The notes beneath the pieces are model-generated. The model worked only from the letters and a program-made list of their open reading frames with translations, had not been told where the DNA came from and searched no databases. This document shows, one piece after another, positions 49,975 to 58,760 of a stretch of 64,000 nt of DNA. The stretch comes from Tropicimonas isoalkanivorans (lineage in GTDB: Bacteria > Pseudomonadota > Alphaproteobacteria > Rhodobacterales > Rhodobacteraceae). Location of the stretch: contig NZ_FOLG01000014.1 in NCBI RefSeq assembly GCF_900112335.1, positions 1-64,000 of the forward strand. Reading direction: 5' to 3'. The position numbers and the translations under genes are program-made. Within the stretch, counting starts at the first letter, position 1. The number at the start of each line of letters is the position of its first letter.

Positions 49975-50106
49975 GGCATCGCACAGGTGGAACTCCTGGT
50001 GTGACCCGACAGTCGAGGCTCGGTTCCGGGTCGCCGTGGGATGGTGATAGTCGCAAGCCTGAAGATCCGTCCCGCAGGACGCGCTTCGTCCGTGCATCAG
50101 ACTGCA

Positions 50107-50175
50107 GCCGCGCGCCAGCGCGGCGTGGCCCAACTGCGGGCGACCCATCTTCGATGGGTCTTTCGCAGGCGGGAG
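50107..50175 (+). repeat. Two-hairpin repeat, copy 2
   Basis: Hairpin A is GCCGCGC-gcca-GCGCGGC (50107-50124); linker TGGCCCAAC (50126-50134); hairpin B is GACCCATC-ttc-GATGGGTC (50142-50160); tail GGCGGGAG (50168-50175). The hairpin B stem differs from copy 1 at two or more base pairs with both sides changed. It lies 84 bases before pqiC. Confidence 0.75.
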
Positions 50176-50259
50176 GTCCCCGACGCGCGGTATCGCCTTG
50201 CCGGGCGCAGATGCGCCGCTATGCTGCGGCGGACCCGCGACAGTGCCTCAGAGATCGAT

Positions 50260-50817
50260 ATGCGCCCCCTTCCATTCGCCCTTGCCGTGATTTGCCTGCT
50301 GGCCGCCTGTGGCGGACCTGCCGTTCGCTATGCTGCCCCGCCCGTTCCATCCGGCAGCCGCATCGGCATCTCCGTCTCTCGGCTCGAGGTTCGGGAGGTG
50401 TCGCTGCCGGCCTATGCCCAGACGGAGGAGATCTGGCAGGAGTTCGCGGACGGCTCGCTTCGGTCTGAAAGCGACACGCTCTGGGCCGACGATCCGTCCC
50501 GCGGGGTCACGCTCGAACTCAGCCAGCACCTGTCGGCACTGACGGGCGCCCGCGTGGCCGCCGAACCCTGGCCGTTCGAAGACCTGCCGCAGGCGCGCCT
50601 CGACGTTCGCGTGAGCGAGATGGTCGCGGGGGCCGACGGGCGTTTCCGGCTGGCCGGCCAATACTACGTCGCGAGCTACGGGGGCGGCCGCGACCGCTCG
50701 GGCGACTTCCGTGTCAGCGCGCCGATCGTACCCGACAGCGGATCGCCCGGCATCGCCGCCGCACGCGCCGCCGCGGTGCGCGACCTGGCGCGGCTGATCG
50801 CCTCCCGCGGGATCTGA
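50260..50817 (+). CDS. pqiC: Membrane-integrity lipoprotein PqiC (DUF330/ABC-type auxiliary)
   Basis: A 185-residue lipoprotein with lipobox LLAAC (cleavage before Cys17) and the DUF330/PqiC fold, including RLEVREVSLPAYAQ and the C-terminal ARLIASR. In the Pqi system it is an outer-membrane partner for the tip of the PqiB needle. It is separated from pqiB by 369 bases of repeat sequence rather than the usual short gap. The start ATG lacks a strong ribosome site. Confidence 0.87.
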   Translation: MRPLPFALAVICLLAACGGPAVRYAAPPVPSGSRIGISVSRLEVREVSLPAYAQTEEIWQEFADGSLRSESDTLWADDPSRGVTLELSQHLSALTGARVAAEPWPFEDLPQARLDVRVSEMVAGADGRFRLAGQYYVASYGGGRDRSGDFRVSAPIVPDSGSPGIAAARAAAVRDLARLIASRGI

Positions 50818-50901
50818 CGGCGCGGCGCGCGCGCCGGGCCAAACCGGCCGTAGGAGAAGGACCGCCACGCGTTGTCATGACCGAGTCCGCCTCAGACCGC
50901 C

Positions 50902-51912
50902 TCAGGCCGGACGCCCAAACAGCCTTAGCCGGCTCACCCCTCCGTCAGGGTGGATGTTGAACCGCACGTGGGTCACTGGCTTGGGATCGGCCAACTCCTC
51001 CCGGAATTCGTGGATGGCGTCCGCCGACAACTTCTGTTCCGGCAGAAGCGTCTCCCAGAACATCGAATCGGTGACCAGCGCATCGGTTAATCCGTCGCCA
51101 AAGCTCTGCATGTCCGCCGCCTGAAGCGAACAGCGGTCCGGGTAGTTCCCCTTGAAATGCGCGGTATCCACCTCGATGCGTTCTATGATTCCACGCGCGC
51201 CCAGGGCGAGCACCATCCAGTCGTGACCCGGCTCCCGCCGGCGGCGCGTTTCCCAGCCGTCGCCCATGTCGATGCCCCGCCCGGGCGCCAGCAGGCGGCG
51301 GAAATCGCCGTAGTGCGCATCCGACATCGCCAGGATCCGCCCGCCATTGAGGGAGGCCGCAAGGTCGATCTCCTTGCCGTCCTGGATCCGGTCCAACTCA
51401 GGCACGCCGAACACGCGCAGACGGGCGACGCCGCCGTCAGGGTAAATATGAAGCCTCAGGTGCGTCCAGCTCTCGAAGCTCTCGCAGCGGAAGAAGTGGT
51501 GAGCGTCAGGGCCAAGGGGGCGATTCGGCAGGATCTCGGCCCACCTCGTCTCGTCTGTCACCTCCCGGGTGCTCGTGGCCTCGATCTTGCAGGCCGGCGC
51601 GTAGTTGCCGGTGAAAAACCGCGTGTCCACGTCGAAGCCCAGAATGCGCCCCGGGGCGGCGAGCTGAATCACCGCGTGGTCATGCCCGCCGCCGCGGCGG
51701 CGCTGCGTCTCCCAGCCGTCCATCCATTTGCCATGCTCATCGAACTTGCCCGCAATGAACACCGGCTCACTATCTTCCAACATCCGCTCCAGGGGCGCGA
51801 AGAACTCGTTGGTTGCAGCCAGGGCGCGGGCGCCAAGCCCGGCGGACGCCAGGTTGATTCCCGTCCGGGCGAACAGGGGGACGTCGGGATTGAGGGATTC
51901 GATGGTTGGCAT
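50902..51912 (-). CDS. alc: Allantoicase
   Basis: Hydrolyses allantoate to ureidoglycolate and urea in purine breakdown. It is 336 residues with the family's two homologous jelly-roll domains, each containing a DGWETRRR- or DGWETQRR-type motif and an FxGNYxxxC segment (FTGNYAPAC, FKGNYPDRC) and ending in IxPDGGVxRLRxFG. It is divergent from the urate oxidase gene, so the two steps of one pathway share a control region. Confidence 0.95.
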   Translation of the reverse strand: MPTIESLNPDVPLFARTGINLASAGLGARALAATNEFFAPLERMLEDSEPVFIAGKFDEHGKWMDGWETQRRRGGGHDHAVIQLAAPGRILGFDVDTRFFTGNYAPACKIEATSTREVTDETRWAEILPNRPLGPDAHHFFRCESFESWTHLRLHIYPDGGVARLRVFGVPELDRIQDGKEIDLAASLNGGRILAMSDAHYGDFRRLLAPGRGIDMGDGWETRRRREPGHDWMVLALGARGIIERIEVDTAHFKGNYPDRCSLQAADMQSFGDGLTDALVTDSMFWETLLPEQKLSADAIHEFREELADPKPVTHVRFNIHPDGGVSRLRLFGRPA

Positions 51913-52227
51913 GAGCGCTTTCGGTTGTTCCTGTGCTCCGGCGAAACGCCGGCAAAATGGTATCTGGTGTGACGCGGCCCTCCGGCCCCGTTGCGCCGAT
52001 GAAAAGATCGCGCGTTCCGCTGGCCAGACTTTCGCCCGCACTCGACGTTCACGATACACTCAATCGGTGTCGGGCCGCTGCCGGATTTTCGCGTGTCGTC
52101 CCCGGGTCGCGCGCAATTCCTAGTCGACGGTCGCATCGGCGCGCAAGGGGAAGCGGGCAGCGCGTGTTTCAGTTTGATCTCGACGCACCTTTCGGAAACT
52201 CTCGAACGAAAACACGGGGAGACGGCG
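51913..52227. other. Divergent control region of the purine catabolism genes
   Basis: These 315 bases lie between allantoicase and puuD. A short direct repeat TGGTATC-TGGTGTG lies about 50 bases from the allantoicase start (51958-51971). I found no palindrome that I would assign to a regulator, and no small gene. Confidence 0.4.
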
Positions 52228-53469
52228 ATGTTCGATGCGACAATACTCTGGTCCTGGGCCGAATTCGCGGTGCGATGGCTGCACGTGATCGCCGGCATCG
52301 CCTGGATCGGATCTTCGTTCTACTTCATCGCCCTCGATCTGGGCCTGCGGAAAGCGCCCGATCTGCCGCAAGGCGTTCATGGCGAGGAGTGGCAGGTCCA
52401 CGGTGGCGGCTTCTACCATATCCAGAAATACCTGGTGGCCCCGGAGCGGCTTCCTGACCACCTGATCTGGTTCAAATGGGAAAGCTACACCACCTGGCTC
52501 AGCGGCTTCGCGATGCTGGTGCTCGTGTACTATTTCGGTGCGGACCTGTTCCTGGTGGACCCGACCGTGCTGGACATGCCGTCCTGGCTGGCGATCCTGA
52601 TCTCCCTCTTCTCGCTCGGCCTCGGATGGCTCGCTTACGACCGCATCTGCAAGTCGCCGTTCGGCGAAGACAACACCAAGCTGATGCTTCTGCTCTACCT
52701 GATCCTGGTCGTTCTGGCGTTCGCCTACACACACATCTTCTCGGGGCGGGCGGCTTTCGTGCACTTGGGCGCCATAACGGCGACCGTGATGTCGGCAAAC
52801 GTGTTCTTCATCATCATTCCGAACCAGAAGATCGTGGTGGAGGATCTGAAGGCCGGCCGGGTGCCCGACGCCAAGTACGGCAAGATCGCCAAGCAGCGGT
52901 CGACCCACAACAACTACCTGACGCTGCCGGTCGTCTTCCTCATGCTGTCGAACCACTACCCGCTTGCCTTCGCCGGCGACTGGAACTGGGTGATCGCGAG
53001 CCTGGTGTTCCTGATGGGTGTGACGATCCGCCATTATTTCAATACCCTGCACGCCAGCGACTTTCCGAAAAAGGGGCCGATCTGGACCTGGGGGGCCACG
53101 GCGCTGCTCTTCGCGGCAATCGTCTGGCTCTCGATGGCCCCGCTCTATGACGCTGACGAGGGCTGGGAAGAAAGCGCGCTCAGCCCCGCGAGCCAGCGAT
53201 TTGCGGAGGCCGAAGGGTTCGAGGAGGCGGTCGACATCGTCATGGGCAACTGCTCGATGTGCCACAGCCCGGAACCCGGCTGGGAGGGGATCACCGCCCC
53301 ACCGAAGGGCGTGAAGCTGGTGACGCAAAGCGACGTGGCACGCCATGCGCCGGAAATCTATCTGCAGGCCGGTGTCACCCACGCGATGCCGCCGGGACGG
53401 GCGAACTTCATGGCGCCGGAGGACCGAGCGAGTCTGGTTCGCTGGTATCGAGCGGGTGCCGAGGGCTGA
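52228..53469 (+). CDS. puuD: Membrane urate oxidase PuuD with fused cytochrome c
   Basis: A 413-residue integral membrane urate hydroxylase. About eight hydrophobic segments make up the first 310 residues (HVIAGIAWIGSSFYF is characteristic), followed by a periplasmic cytochrome c domain with CSMCH (342-346) and a likely Met ligand in HAMPPGRANFM. Unlike soluble uricase it sends electrons to the respiratory chain. GGGGAGA precedes the ATG. It pairs functionally with the divergent allantoicase. Confidence 0.94.
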   Translation: MFDATILWSWAEFAVRWLHVIAGIAWIGSSFYFIALDLGLRKAPDLPQGVHGEEWQVHGGGFYHIQKYLVAPERLPDHLIWFKWESYTTWLSGFAMLVLVYYFGADLFLVDPTVLDMPSWLAILISLFSLGLGWLAYDRICKSPFGEDNTKLMLLLYLILVVLAFAYTHIFSGRAAFVHLGAITATVMSANVFFIIIPNQKIVVEDLKAGRVPDAKYGKIAKQRSTHNNYLTLPVVFLMLSNHYPLAFAGDWNWVIASLVFLMGVTIRHYFNTLHASDFPKKGPIWTWGATALLFAAIVWLSMAPLYDADEGWEESALSPASQRFAEAEGFEEAVDIVMGNCSMCHSPEPGWEGITAPPKGVKLVTQSDVARHAPEIYLQAGVTHAMPPGRANFMAPEDRASLVRWYRAGAEG

Positions 53470-53511
53470 CCTCTGCCCTCATTCACTGGTGGGGGAGGGC
53501 GCACTCAGCAC

Positions 53512-53567
53512 CTTCTTGTGTCGAAAAATATCCCCGCCGGAGGCACGATTTTTCGTCCGAAAAATCG
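53512..53567 (-). repeat. Dispersed hairpin-plus-tail repeat, copy C
   Basis: Read on the minus strand: a perfect 10-base hairpin with a 2-base loop (CGATTTTTCG/CGAAAAATCG, 53567-53546), then GCCTCCGGCGGGGATATT, TTTCGACAC and AAGAAG (53544-53512). The tail matches copies at 25693, 42531 and 60955. It touches the two-hairpin repeat at 53569. Confidence 0.75.
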
Positions 53568-53568
53568 C

Positions 53569-53639
53569 CCGCGCGCACCGCGCGCGGCCTGGCCCAACCG
53601 GAGGAGGCGCATCTTTGATGCGTTGACACCGGGCGGGAG
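53569..53639 (+). repeat. Two-hairpin repeat, copy 3
   Basis: Hairpin A is CCGCGCGC-acc-GCGCGCGG (53569-53587); linker TGGCCCAAC (53590-53598); hairpin B is CGCATC-ttt-GATGCG (53608-53622); tail GGCGGGAG (53632-53639). It has the same layout as copies 1 and 2 near pqiC. Confidence 0.75.
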
Positions 53640-53663
53640 AGCCGCGATGCCAGCTCCGCTGGC

Positions 53664-54389
53664 TCAGTTTTCCGCCCGAAACCCCGCCTCTGCCATCAAC
53701 CGGTTGGAGGCAGTTTCCACGACCCGCTCAAGATGCTGCATGAACGGCTTCACCTCCATGCCAGGTGAAATCGGCTCCAGGAACTCCACAACCGCCAGCC
53801 CCGGTTTGCGCAGGATGCCGATGCGCGGCCAGAAGACACCCACATTCGTTGCCGCCGGGATGCAGTCCTGCTCCAGTTGCTCATAGAGCACCCCCGCCCC
53901 GATCTTGTAACTTGTGACAGCGCCGGGGGCGACGCGCGTGCCCTGGGGATAGATGATGAGCTGACCCGCTTCCGCGCTTCCCGCCGCGACACCCTCTTTC
54001 ATCTGCCGGATCGCCTCGGCGCGTTTGCCGCGGTTAACCGGTACGCATCCGATGAGGTACGCGTACCAGCCGACGATGGGCACCCATTTCAGCTCCGCTT
54101 TCATGATGAATTTCGGCCGCGGCACGGCGGAGACGATGAGGATAATGTCGAAGAAGGACTGGTGTTTGGACGCGATCAGGCATTCCTCCGTCGGAACCTC
54201 GCCGCGCACCTCCGACCGCAGGCCGACCATCCAGCTCGCGGTCCATCTCACCCAGCGGCACCATGTGCGGCAGGCGGTATAGGCGTAGGGGCGGTGGACC
54301 AGCGCGAAGGGCGTGAAGGCCACCGCCATGAGGGCCAGCATCAGATACATCTGTCCGACGAAGACCAGGGAGCGGAGGTATTGGATCAT
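53664..54389 (-). CDS. plsC: 1-acyl-sn-glycerol-3-phosphate acyltransferase
   Basis: Makes phosphatidic acid from lysophosphatidic acid at the inner membrane. It is 241 residues with one or two N-terminal membrane segments. The catalytic HX4D motif is HQSFFD, and the substrate-binding motif is YPQGTR, with Gln where Glu is more common (PEGTR). The ATG is one base after the ftsX stop, so it is the third gene of an ftsE-ftsX-plsC unit. Confidence 0.92.
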   Translation of the reverse strand: MIQYLRSLVFVGQMYLMLALMAVAFTPFALVHRPYAYTACRTWCRWVRWTASWMVGLRSEVRGEVPTEECLIASKHQSFFDIILIVSAVPRPKFIMKAELKWVPIVGWYAYLIGCVPVNRGKRAEAIRQMKEGVAAGSAEAGQLIIYPQGTRVAPGAVTSYKIGAGVLYEQLEQDCIPAATNVGVFWPRIGILRKPGLAVVEFLEPISPGMEVKPFMQHLERVVETASNRLMAEAGFRAEN

Positions 54390-54390
54390 G

Positions 54391-55293
54391 TCAGGTCGTT
54401 TCCCGAAGTTGTCGGAACGCGGCCAGCCGCGTCGCTCCGAAGGCCACCAGCGCCACCACGGGCGGAACCAGCAGGGGCAGGAGCCACTGTGCGCCCGCGA
54501 AGCCCAGCCCGGTCAGAAAGCCACCGGCGGCGTCGGCCCGGGGCAGGGCCGCGACGGCCGCCATCCCCAGGAGCGTTCCGGCCAGCGCGCCGGTCAGCGC
54601 CCGCACGGTGAAGCGCCGCACGAAGGCGCGCGCGATGAAGGTGTCGAGCGCGCCCACCAGCCTGAGTGTGGCGATGACGCGGGCATTGGCGGCAAGCGCC
54701 GCCTGCGCGGCGAGCGTAATCATCGCCGCCGTCGCGGCGGAGATCAGAAAGAGCGAAAAGAGCCCCAGCGTCCGAAGCCGCCCCGCGGCCCGAACCAGCG
54801 GCCGGCGCCACTGGGTATGATCGTCGAAGAGCGCGCCCGGCGCTTCCCCGGCCAGTCGCGCGCGCAGCCCGGCGGCATCGACGCCGTCCGCGGTCTCCAC
54901 CACCTCGATCAGCGCCGGAACGCGGAGCCTGTCCAGCGGCAGTTCCGGGCCGAACCACGGCTCGAGCAGCTCGCGGCGTTCGGCATCCGTGAGCGGTCGG
55001 GCTTCGGCCACGCCGGGGGTGGTGCGCAGCACATCGAGCGCGGCGGCGACCTGTTCGTCTTCCTGTCCGGCCGGCGCCGAGATCCGGACGGTCGCAGTGC
55101 GTGCCAGCGCCTCGGACCACCGGCTGGCGAGCCGGTCGGTGGCCAGCGACAGGGCGAGCGCGAAGACAGCGAGGAACGCCATCGCCGCGGAGGTAAAGAC
55201 CGTCAGCCGTGCAGTATAACCCGTGGGCGGCACCACCCGGTCGGCCCCGGTGTGCCCGGTGAGTAGCTCGGCAAGGTCAGCGGCCCGGATCAC
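54391..55293 (-). CDS. ftsX: Cell-division ABC transporter permease FtsX
   Basis: A 300-residue membrane protein with a short cytoplasmic N-terminus, a first membrane segment (about residues 28-50), a periplasmic domain and three C-terminal membrane segments. With FtsE it activates cell-wall hydrolases at the septum. GTG 55293 overlaps the ftsE stop as GTGA. The sequence is poorly conserved, as usual for FtsX; the assignment leans on topology and on ftsE next to it. Confidence 0.88.
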   Translation of the reverse strand: MIRAADLAELLTGHTGADRVVPPTGYTARLTVFTSAAMAFLAVFALALSLATDRLASRWSEALARTATVRISAPAGQEDEQVAAALDVLRTTPGVAEARPLTDAERRELLEPWFGPELPLDRLRVPALIEVVETADGVDAAGLRARLAGEAPGALFDDHTQWRRPLVRAAGRLRTLGLFSLFLISAATAAMITLAAQAALAANARVIATLRLVGALDTFIARAFVRRFTVRALTGALAGTLLGMAAVAALPRADAAGGFLTGLGFAGAQWLLPLLVPPVVALVAFGATRLAAFRQLRETT

Positions 55294-55967
55294 AGGTCCG
55301 CTCCCGCGAGTTGCAGCGAGCGGTTCGAGATCCGCAGGACGCGCGTGGGCACCTGCGACTTGGCCGCCCTGATGAAATTGAGATCGTGGGTGGCGATGAG
55401 CACGGTCTTGCCGAGTCGGTTCAACTCGACGAGCAGTTGCAGAAGCCGCAGCGACATTTCCCAATCCACGTTGCCCGTCGGCTCGTCGGCAAGGATCAAC
55501 TCGGGGTCCATAATGACGGCCCGCGCGAGCGCGGCGCGCTGGCGTTCCCCGCCCGACAGCTCCGGCGGTCGCGCGCCTGCGCGCGCCTTCAACCCCACCC
55601 AGCCCAGCAATTCCTGAAGGTTCTGCGCCTCGCCGGACGGGTCGCGACCCGCCACCGTGAGCGGCAGGGACAGGTTCTCGGTCAGGGGCAGGTGGTCAAG
55701 GAACTGGCACTCCTGGTGCACCACCCCAATGCGGCGGCGGGAGTGGGCGATGTCGTCTCGGCCCATGCCCGACACATCCCGCCCGAAAACGCTCAGCCGG
55801 CCGCGGGTGGGCATCAGCTCCATGTAGCAGAGCTTCAGCAACGTCGACTTGCCCGCGCCCGACGGCCCGGTCAGGAAGTGGAACGACCCGGGCGCAAGAC
55901 GCAGGCTGACGTCCGCCAGCAGCGCGTCGTTGCCGTAGGAATAGGCTACGTTTTCAAACTCGATCAC
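55290..55967 (-). CDS. ftsE: Cell-division ABC transporter ATPase FtsE
   Basis: A 225-residue ABC ATPase: Walker A GPSGAGKST, signature LSGGERQR, Walker B LILADEPTGNVD and switch His in IATHD. The Q-loop is VHQECQFL. GTG 55967 gives the family N-terminus (VIEFENVAYSYG); the open frame upstream is unrelated. It is divergent from the zinc-ribbon gene at 56149 with 181 bases between. Confidence 0.93.
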   Translation of the reverse strand: MIEFENVAYSYGNDALLADVSLRLAPGSFHFLTGPSGAGKSTLLKLCYMELMPTRGRLSVFGRDVSGMGRDDIAHSRRRIGVVHQECQFLDHLPLTENLSLPLTVAGRDPSGEAQNLQELLGWVGLKARAGARPPELSGGERQRAALARAVIMDPELILADEPTGNVDWEMSLRLLQLLVELNRLGKTVLIATHDLNFIRAAKSQVPTRVLRISNRSLQLAGADL

Positions 55968-56148
55968 GGATGGGCCGTCCCTGTGGATGTGCCGCCCGTT
56001 CTGCCCGAGGTGAGACCGGGTTTCAACGGTCCGCATCCCTCGACCGGCGCAATCCCCCTGAACGCTTTGAAGTTGCTCCCGCCGCTGCTACAACTCCGCG
56101 AAACCATTGAGCGGCGGGCGCGGCCAGCGCCTGCGTCGAGAGGACGTC

Positions 56149-57072
56149 ATGAGGCTCATCTGTCCGAATTGCGGGGCGCAATATGCCGTCGACGACCGGG
56201 TGATTCCGGAGGCCGGGCGTGACGTTCAATGTTCGAACTGCGGCAACACCTGGTTCCAGCGTCATCCCAACCACGATCAGGACCTCGCCGAGGAATTGAC
56301 CTGGGAGCCCGCGCAAAGCGCCCCGGTGCCTGAGCGTCCGCAAATCCGCCCGGTTGAGGGCGACTTGCAACGCCCGCCCGAATCCGTGGTTGACCGGGAA
56401 ACGGAGCCCGAAGGTGAGGCGCCAGAACGCGTCGAGGACGAGGCGGAAGGCGCAGAGCCAGAGACGGCGGAGGCCCCCTCGCATGGGCCGGAACCTGACC
56501 TCTCCGGCATCGACCTTCCCCCCCGGCGTTACGTCGACGAGAGCGTTCTCTCCGTTTTGCGGGAGGAAGCGGAGCGCGAACATGCCGCCCGGAGGGCCGA
56601 ATCCGGAACGTCCGAATACCAGCCCGATCTAGGTGTGCCGCCGCCAGACGTCGGTCCGCATTACGGGACGGCGGAGTACACCGATACGGGCGATCTTTAC
56701 GGCGAGGAAGACGGCGACGCGGAGCTCAAGCGCGCCCTTCGCGCCTCGCAACGGCGGGGGCGCCTGCCCGACGTCGAACAGATCACATCCACGCTCGAGC
56801 CGTCCGAGGCGGAGGCGCATGTCCGTGCGGAAGATCCGCGAGCGCGGCGCCAACGCAGGCGTGGGGCGCGCATCGGCTATGGGCTGGCATTTTTGGCGTT
56901 CGGCCTTGCGGCGCTGGTCTACACACGGTCGGAGCGTATCGCGTCCGCCGTGCCGGAGACCGCCGCCCCGCTCGGGAGTTACGTCGAGAACGTCGATGCC
57001 GGCCGGCTCTGGCTGGACCGTACGCTGCGTGGCTTCGTCCCGTCCGACCGCGAAGTCGAAAGCGACGGCTAA
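56149..57072 (+). CDS. Zinc-ribbon (MJ0042-type) single-span membrane protein
   Basis: A 307-residue protein: an N-terminal MJ0042-type zinc finger (CPNC and CSNC, residues 5-31) with the typical FR/FQ ending, a long acidic Pro/Glu-rich region (about 45-235), one membrane segment (about 243-262) and a short C-terminus. In Rhodobacterales such genes neighbour ftsE, as here. GAGAGGA stands before the ATG. Function unknown; the acidic middle is probably disordered. Confidence 0.82.
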   Translation: MRLICPNCGAQYAVDDRVIPEAGRDVQCSNCGNTWFQRHPNHDQDLAEELTWEPAQSAPVPERPQIRPVEGDLQRPPESVVDRETEPEGEAPERVEDEAEGAEPETAEAPSHGPEPDLSGIDLPPRRYVDESVLSVLREEAEREHAARRAESGTSEYQPDLGVPPPDVGPHYGTAEYTDTGDLYGEEDGDAELKRALRASQRRGRLPDVEQITSTLEPSEAEAHVRAEDPRARRQRRRGARIGYGLAFLAFGLAALVYTRSERIASAVPETAAPLGSYVENVDAGRLWLDRTLRGFVPSDREVESDG

Positions 57073-57293
57073 TCCATCAGGCGAGGCCGGCAGGGGACCG
57101 CGGGCATTGAGGTTTGCGGCGCATACCTCGTCCGTCACTTGGCAACACGATGGATAGAGTAGCCTGACAATGCTCCCCAGAGTCGCTGCGCGGCCGCACG
57201 TGTTTCTGCCGGTGCGAAAAGCCCTTGTCAGTCGCTGAGCAATATTCTACCCAATCCCGGACATTGAGTGAAATATCATTGCCGGAGAGAGAC

Positions 57294-58250
57294 ATGAGCT
57301 TCCGCATCCAGCCCGCCGCGCCCGCCCGTCCCAACCGCTGCCAACTGTTCGGCCCGGGATCGCGTCCGGCCATTTTCGAGAAGATGGCCACGAGCGCGGC
57401 GGATGTGATCAACCTCGACCTGGAGGACAGCGTGGCGCCCGACGACAAGGCGAAGGCGCGCAAGAACATCATCCAGGCCGTGGGCGACGTGGATTGGGGG
57501 AGCAAGACCCTCTCCGTGCGAATCAACGGCCTCGACACGCCGTATTGGTACCGGGACGTCGTGGACCTGCTGGAGCAGGCGGGGGACCGACTGGACCAGA
57601 TCATGATCCCGAAGGTCGGCTGCGCCGAAGACGTCTACGCAGTCGATGCGCTGGTCACCGCAATCGAGCGCGCCAAAGGGCGCACGAAGCCCATCAGCTT
57701 CGAGGTCATCATCGAGACCGCCGCCGGAATTGCCCATGTGGAAGCCATCGCCGCCGCCTCTCCGCGGTTGCAGGCGATGAGTCTCGGCGCGGCGGACTTC
57801 GCGGCCTCCATGGGGATGCAGACCACCGGGATCGGCGGCACGCAGGAAAACTACTACATGGTCCGTGACGGCCAGAAATACTGGCCCGACCCGTGGCACT
57901 GGGCGCAGGCCGCCATCGTCGCCGCCTGCCGGACGCACGGCGTGTTGCCGGTGGACGGGCCGTTCGGCGACTTCTCCGACGACGACGGCTACATCGCCCA
58001 GGCGCGGCGTTCGGCGACGCTCGGGATGGTCGGCAAGTGGGCCATCCACCCCAAGCAGGTGGCGCTCGCAAACGAGGTGTTCACCCCGTCCGAAGAGGCC
58101 GTTGCGGAGGCGCGGGAGATCCTCGCCGCGATGGAAAAGGCAAAGGCCGAGGGGGCGGGCGCGACCGTCTACAAGGGCCGGCTGGTGGACATCGCCTCCA
58201 TCAAGCAGGCCGAGGTGATCGTGAAGCAGTCCGAACTGATCGCAGGGTAG
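57294..58250 (+). CDS. mcl1: L-malyl-CoA/beta-methylmalyl-CoA lyase
   Basis: A 318-residue HpcH/HpaI-CitE superfamily aldolase, the same length as Rhodobacter Mcl1. It cleaves malyl-CoA to acetyl-CoA and glyoxylate, and methylmalyl-CoA to propionyl-CoA and glyoxylate, in the ethylmalonyl-CoA pathway for acetate assimilation. Motifs are FGPGSRPAIFEKM, NLDLEDSVAPDDK (acidic metal ligand), FEVIIETAAGI and GKWAIHPKQ. GGAGAGAG precedes the ATG at 57294. accA follows with one small gene between them. Confidence 0.94.
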   Translation: MSFRIQPAAPARPNRCQLFGPGSRPAIFEKMATSAADVINLDLEDSVAPDDKAKARKNIIQAVGDVDWGSKTLSVRINGLDTPYWYRDVVDLLEQAGDRLDQIMIPKVGCAEDVYAVDALVTAIERAKGRTKPISFEVIIETAAGIAHVEAIAAASPRLQAMSLGAADFAASMGMQTTGIGGTQENYYMVRDGQKYWPDPWHWAQAAIVAACRTHGVLPVDGPFGDFSDDDGYIAQARRSATLGMVGKWAIHPKQVALANEVFTPSEEAVAEAREILAAMEKAKAEGAGATVYKGRLVDIASIKQAEVIVKQSELIAG

Positions 58251-58333
58251 GCCGCCGGCGCGGGAGATTCGGTTTTGTGCGAGGGCGGGACCATGCGATC
58301 ATCGCCCATTGCGCGAAACAGGAGGATTCCGCG

Positions 58334-58594
58334 ATGCCGAAGCTTGTCGTGACCCACAAGGTGGATGATGTCGCCCACTGGCTTGCCTCTCCCAAACGCG
58401 AGGAGGTGTTCGCCGGGGTCGCGGAGGATATTCAAACCTACGTCAAACCGGGCGGCTCGAACGAGGTCGCCCTGACGATGACTATCACCGACATGGCAGC
58501 GGTCGAAGCGGTAATAAACAGTGAGGCCGGCGCGGAGGCGATGAAGTTCGACGGCGTCCACCCGGACACGATGGCGATCTACGTCGAGGGCTGA
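58334..58594 (+). CDS. Small conserved-looking protein between mcl1 and accA
   Basis: An 86-residue soluble protein behind a strong AGGAGGA site. It appears alpha/beta, with strand-helix alternation like a ferredoxin-like dimeric barrel ([30 protein letters not shown]). There is no catalytic motif and no Cys. It lies 83 bases after mcl1 and 166 before accA, on the same strand. Function unknown. Confidence 0.75.
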   Translation: MPKLVVTHKVDDVAHWLASPKREEVFAGVAEDIQTYVKPGGSNEVALTMTITDMAAVEAVINSEAGAEAMKFDGVHPDTMAIYVEG

Positions 58595-58760
58595 CCGCCC
58601 GGGTGCCGTTACAACGCGCGAACGTTACGCTCCGCCAATCCGGCGGTGCCGCCTTTTGCGCTCGTCAGGTGGATCCATCCCGCGGCCGGAAAACCGCCGG
58701 GCCGTTGCAAATCGCCATCCGTACGCGCATATGGAGGCCGATCAGTACGGGAGCGGCGGC

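Larger units (their letters stand above)
49891..50259. other. Repeat-rich gap between pqiB and pqiC
   Basis: These 369 bases interrupt what is otherwise a tight operon. They contain two copies of the two-hairpin element in opposite orientations (49909-49974 minus, 50107-50175 plus). No gene is evident. Confidence 0.6.

Noticed and set aside
48361-50148. Minus-strand frame of 595 codons opposite pqiB
   Set aside because: Its apparent repeats are the complement of the PqiB repeats; no independent evidence.
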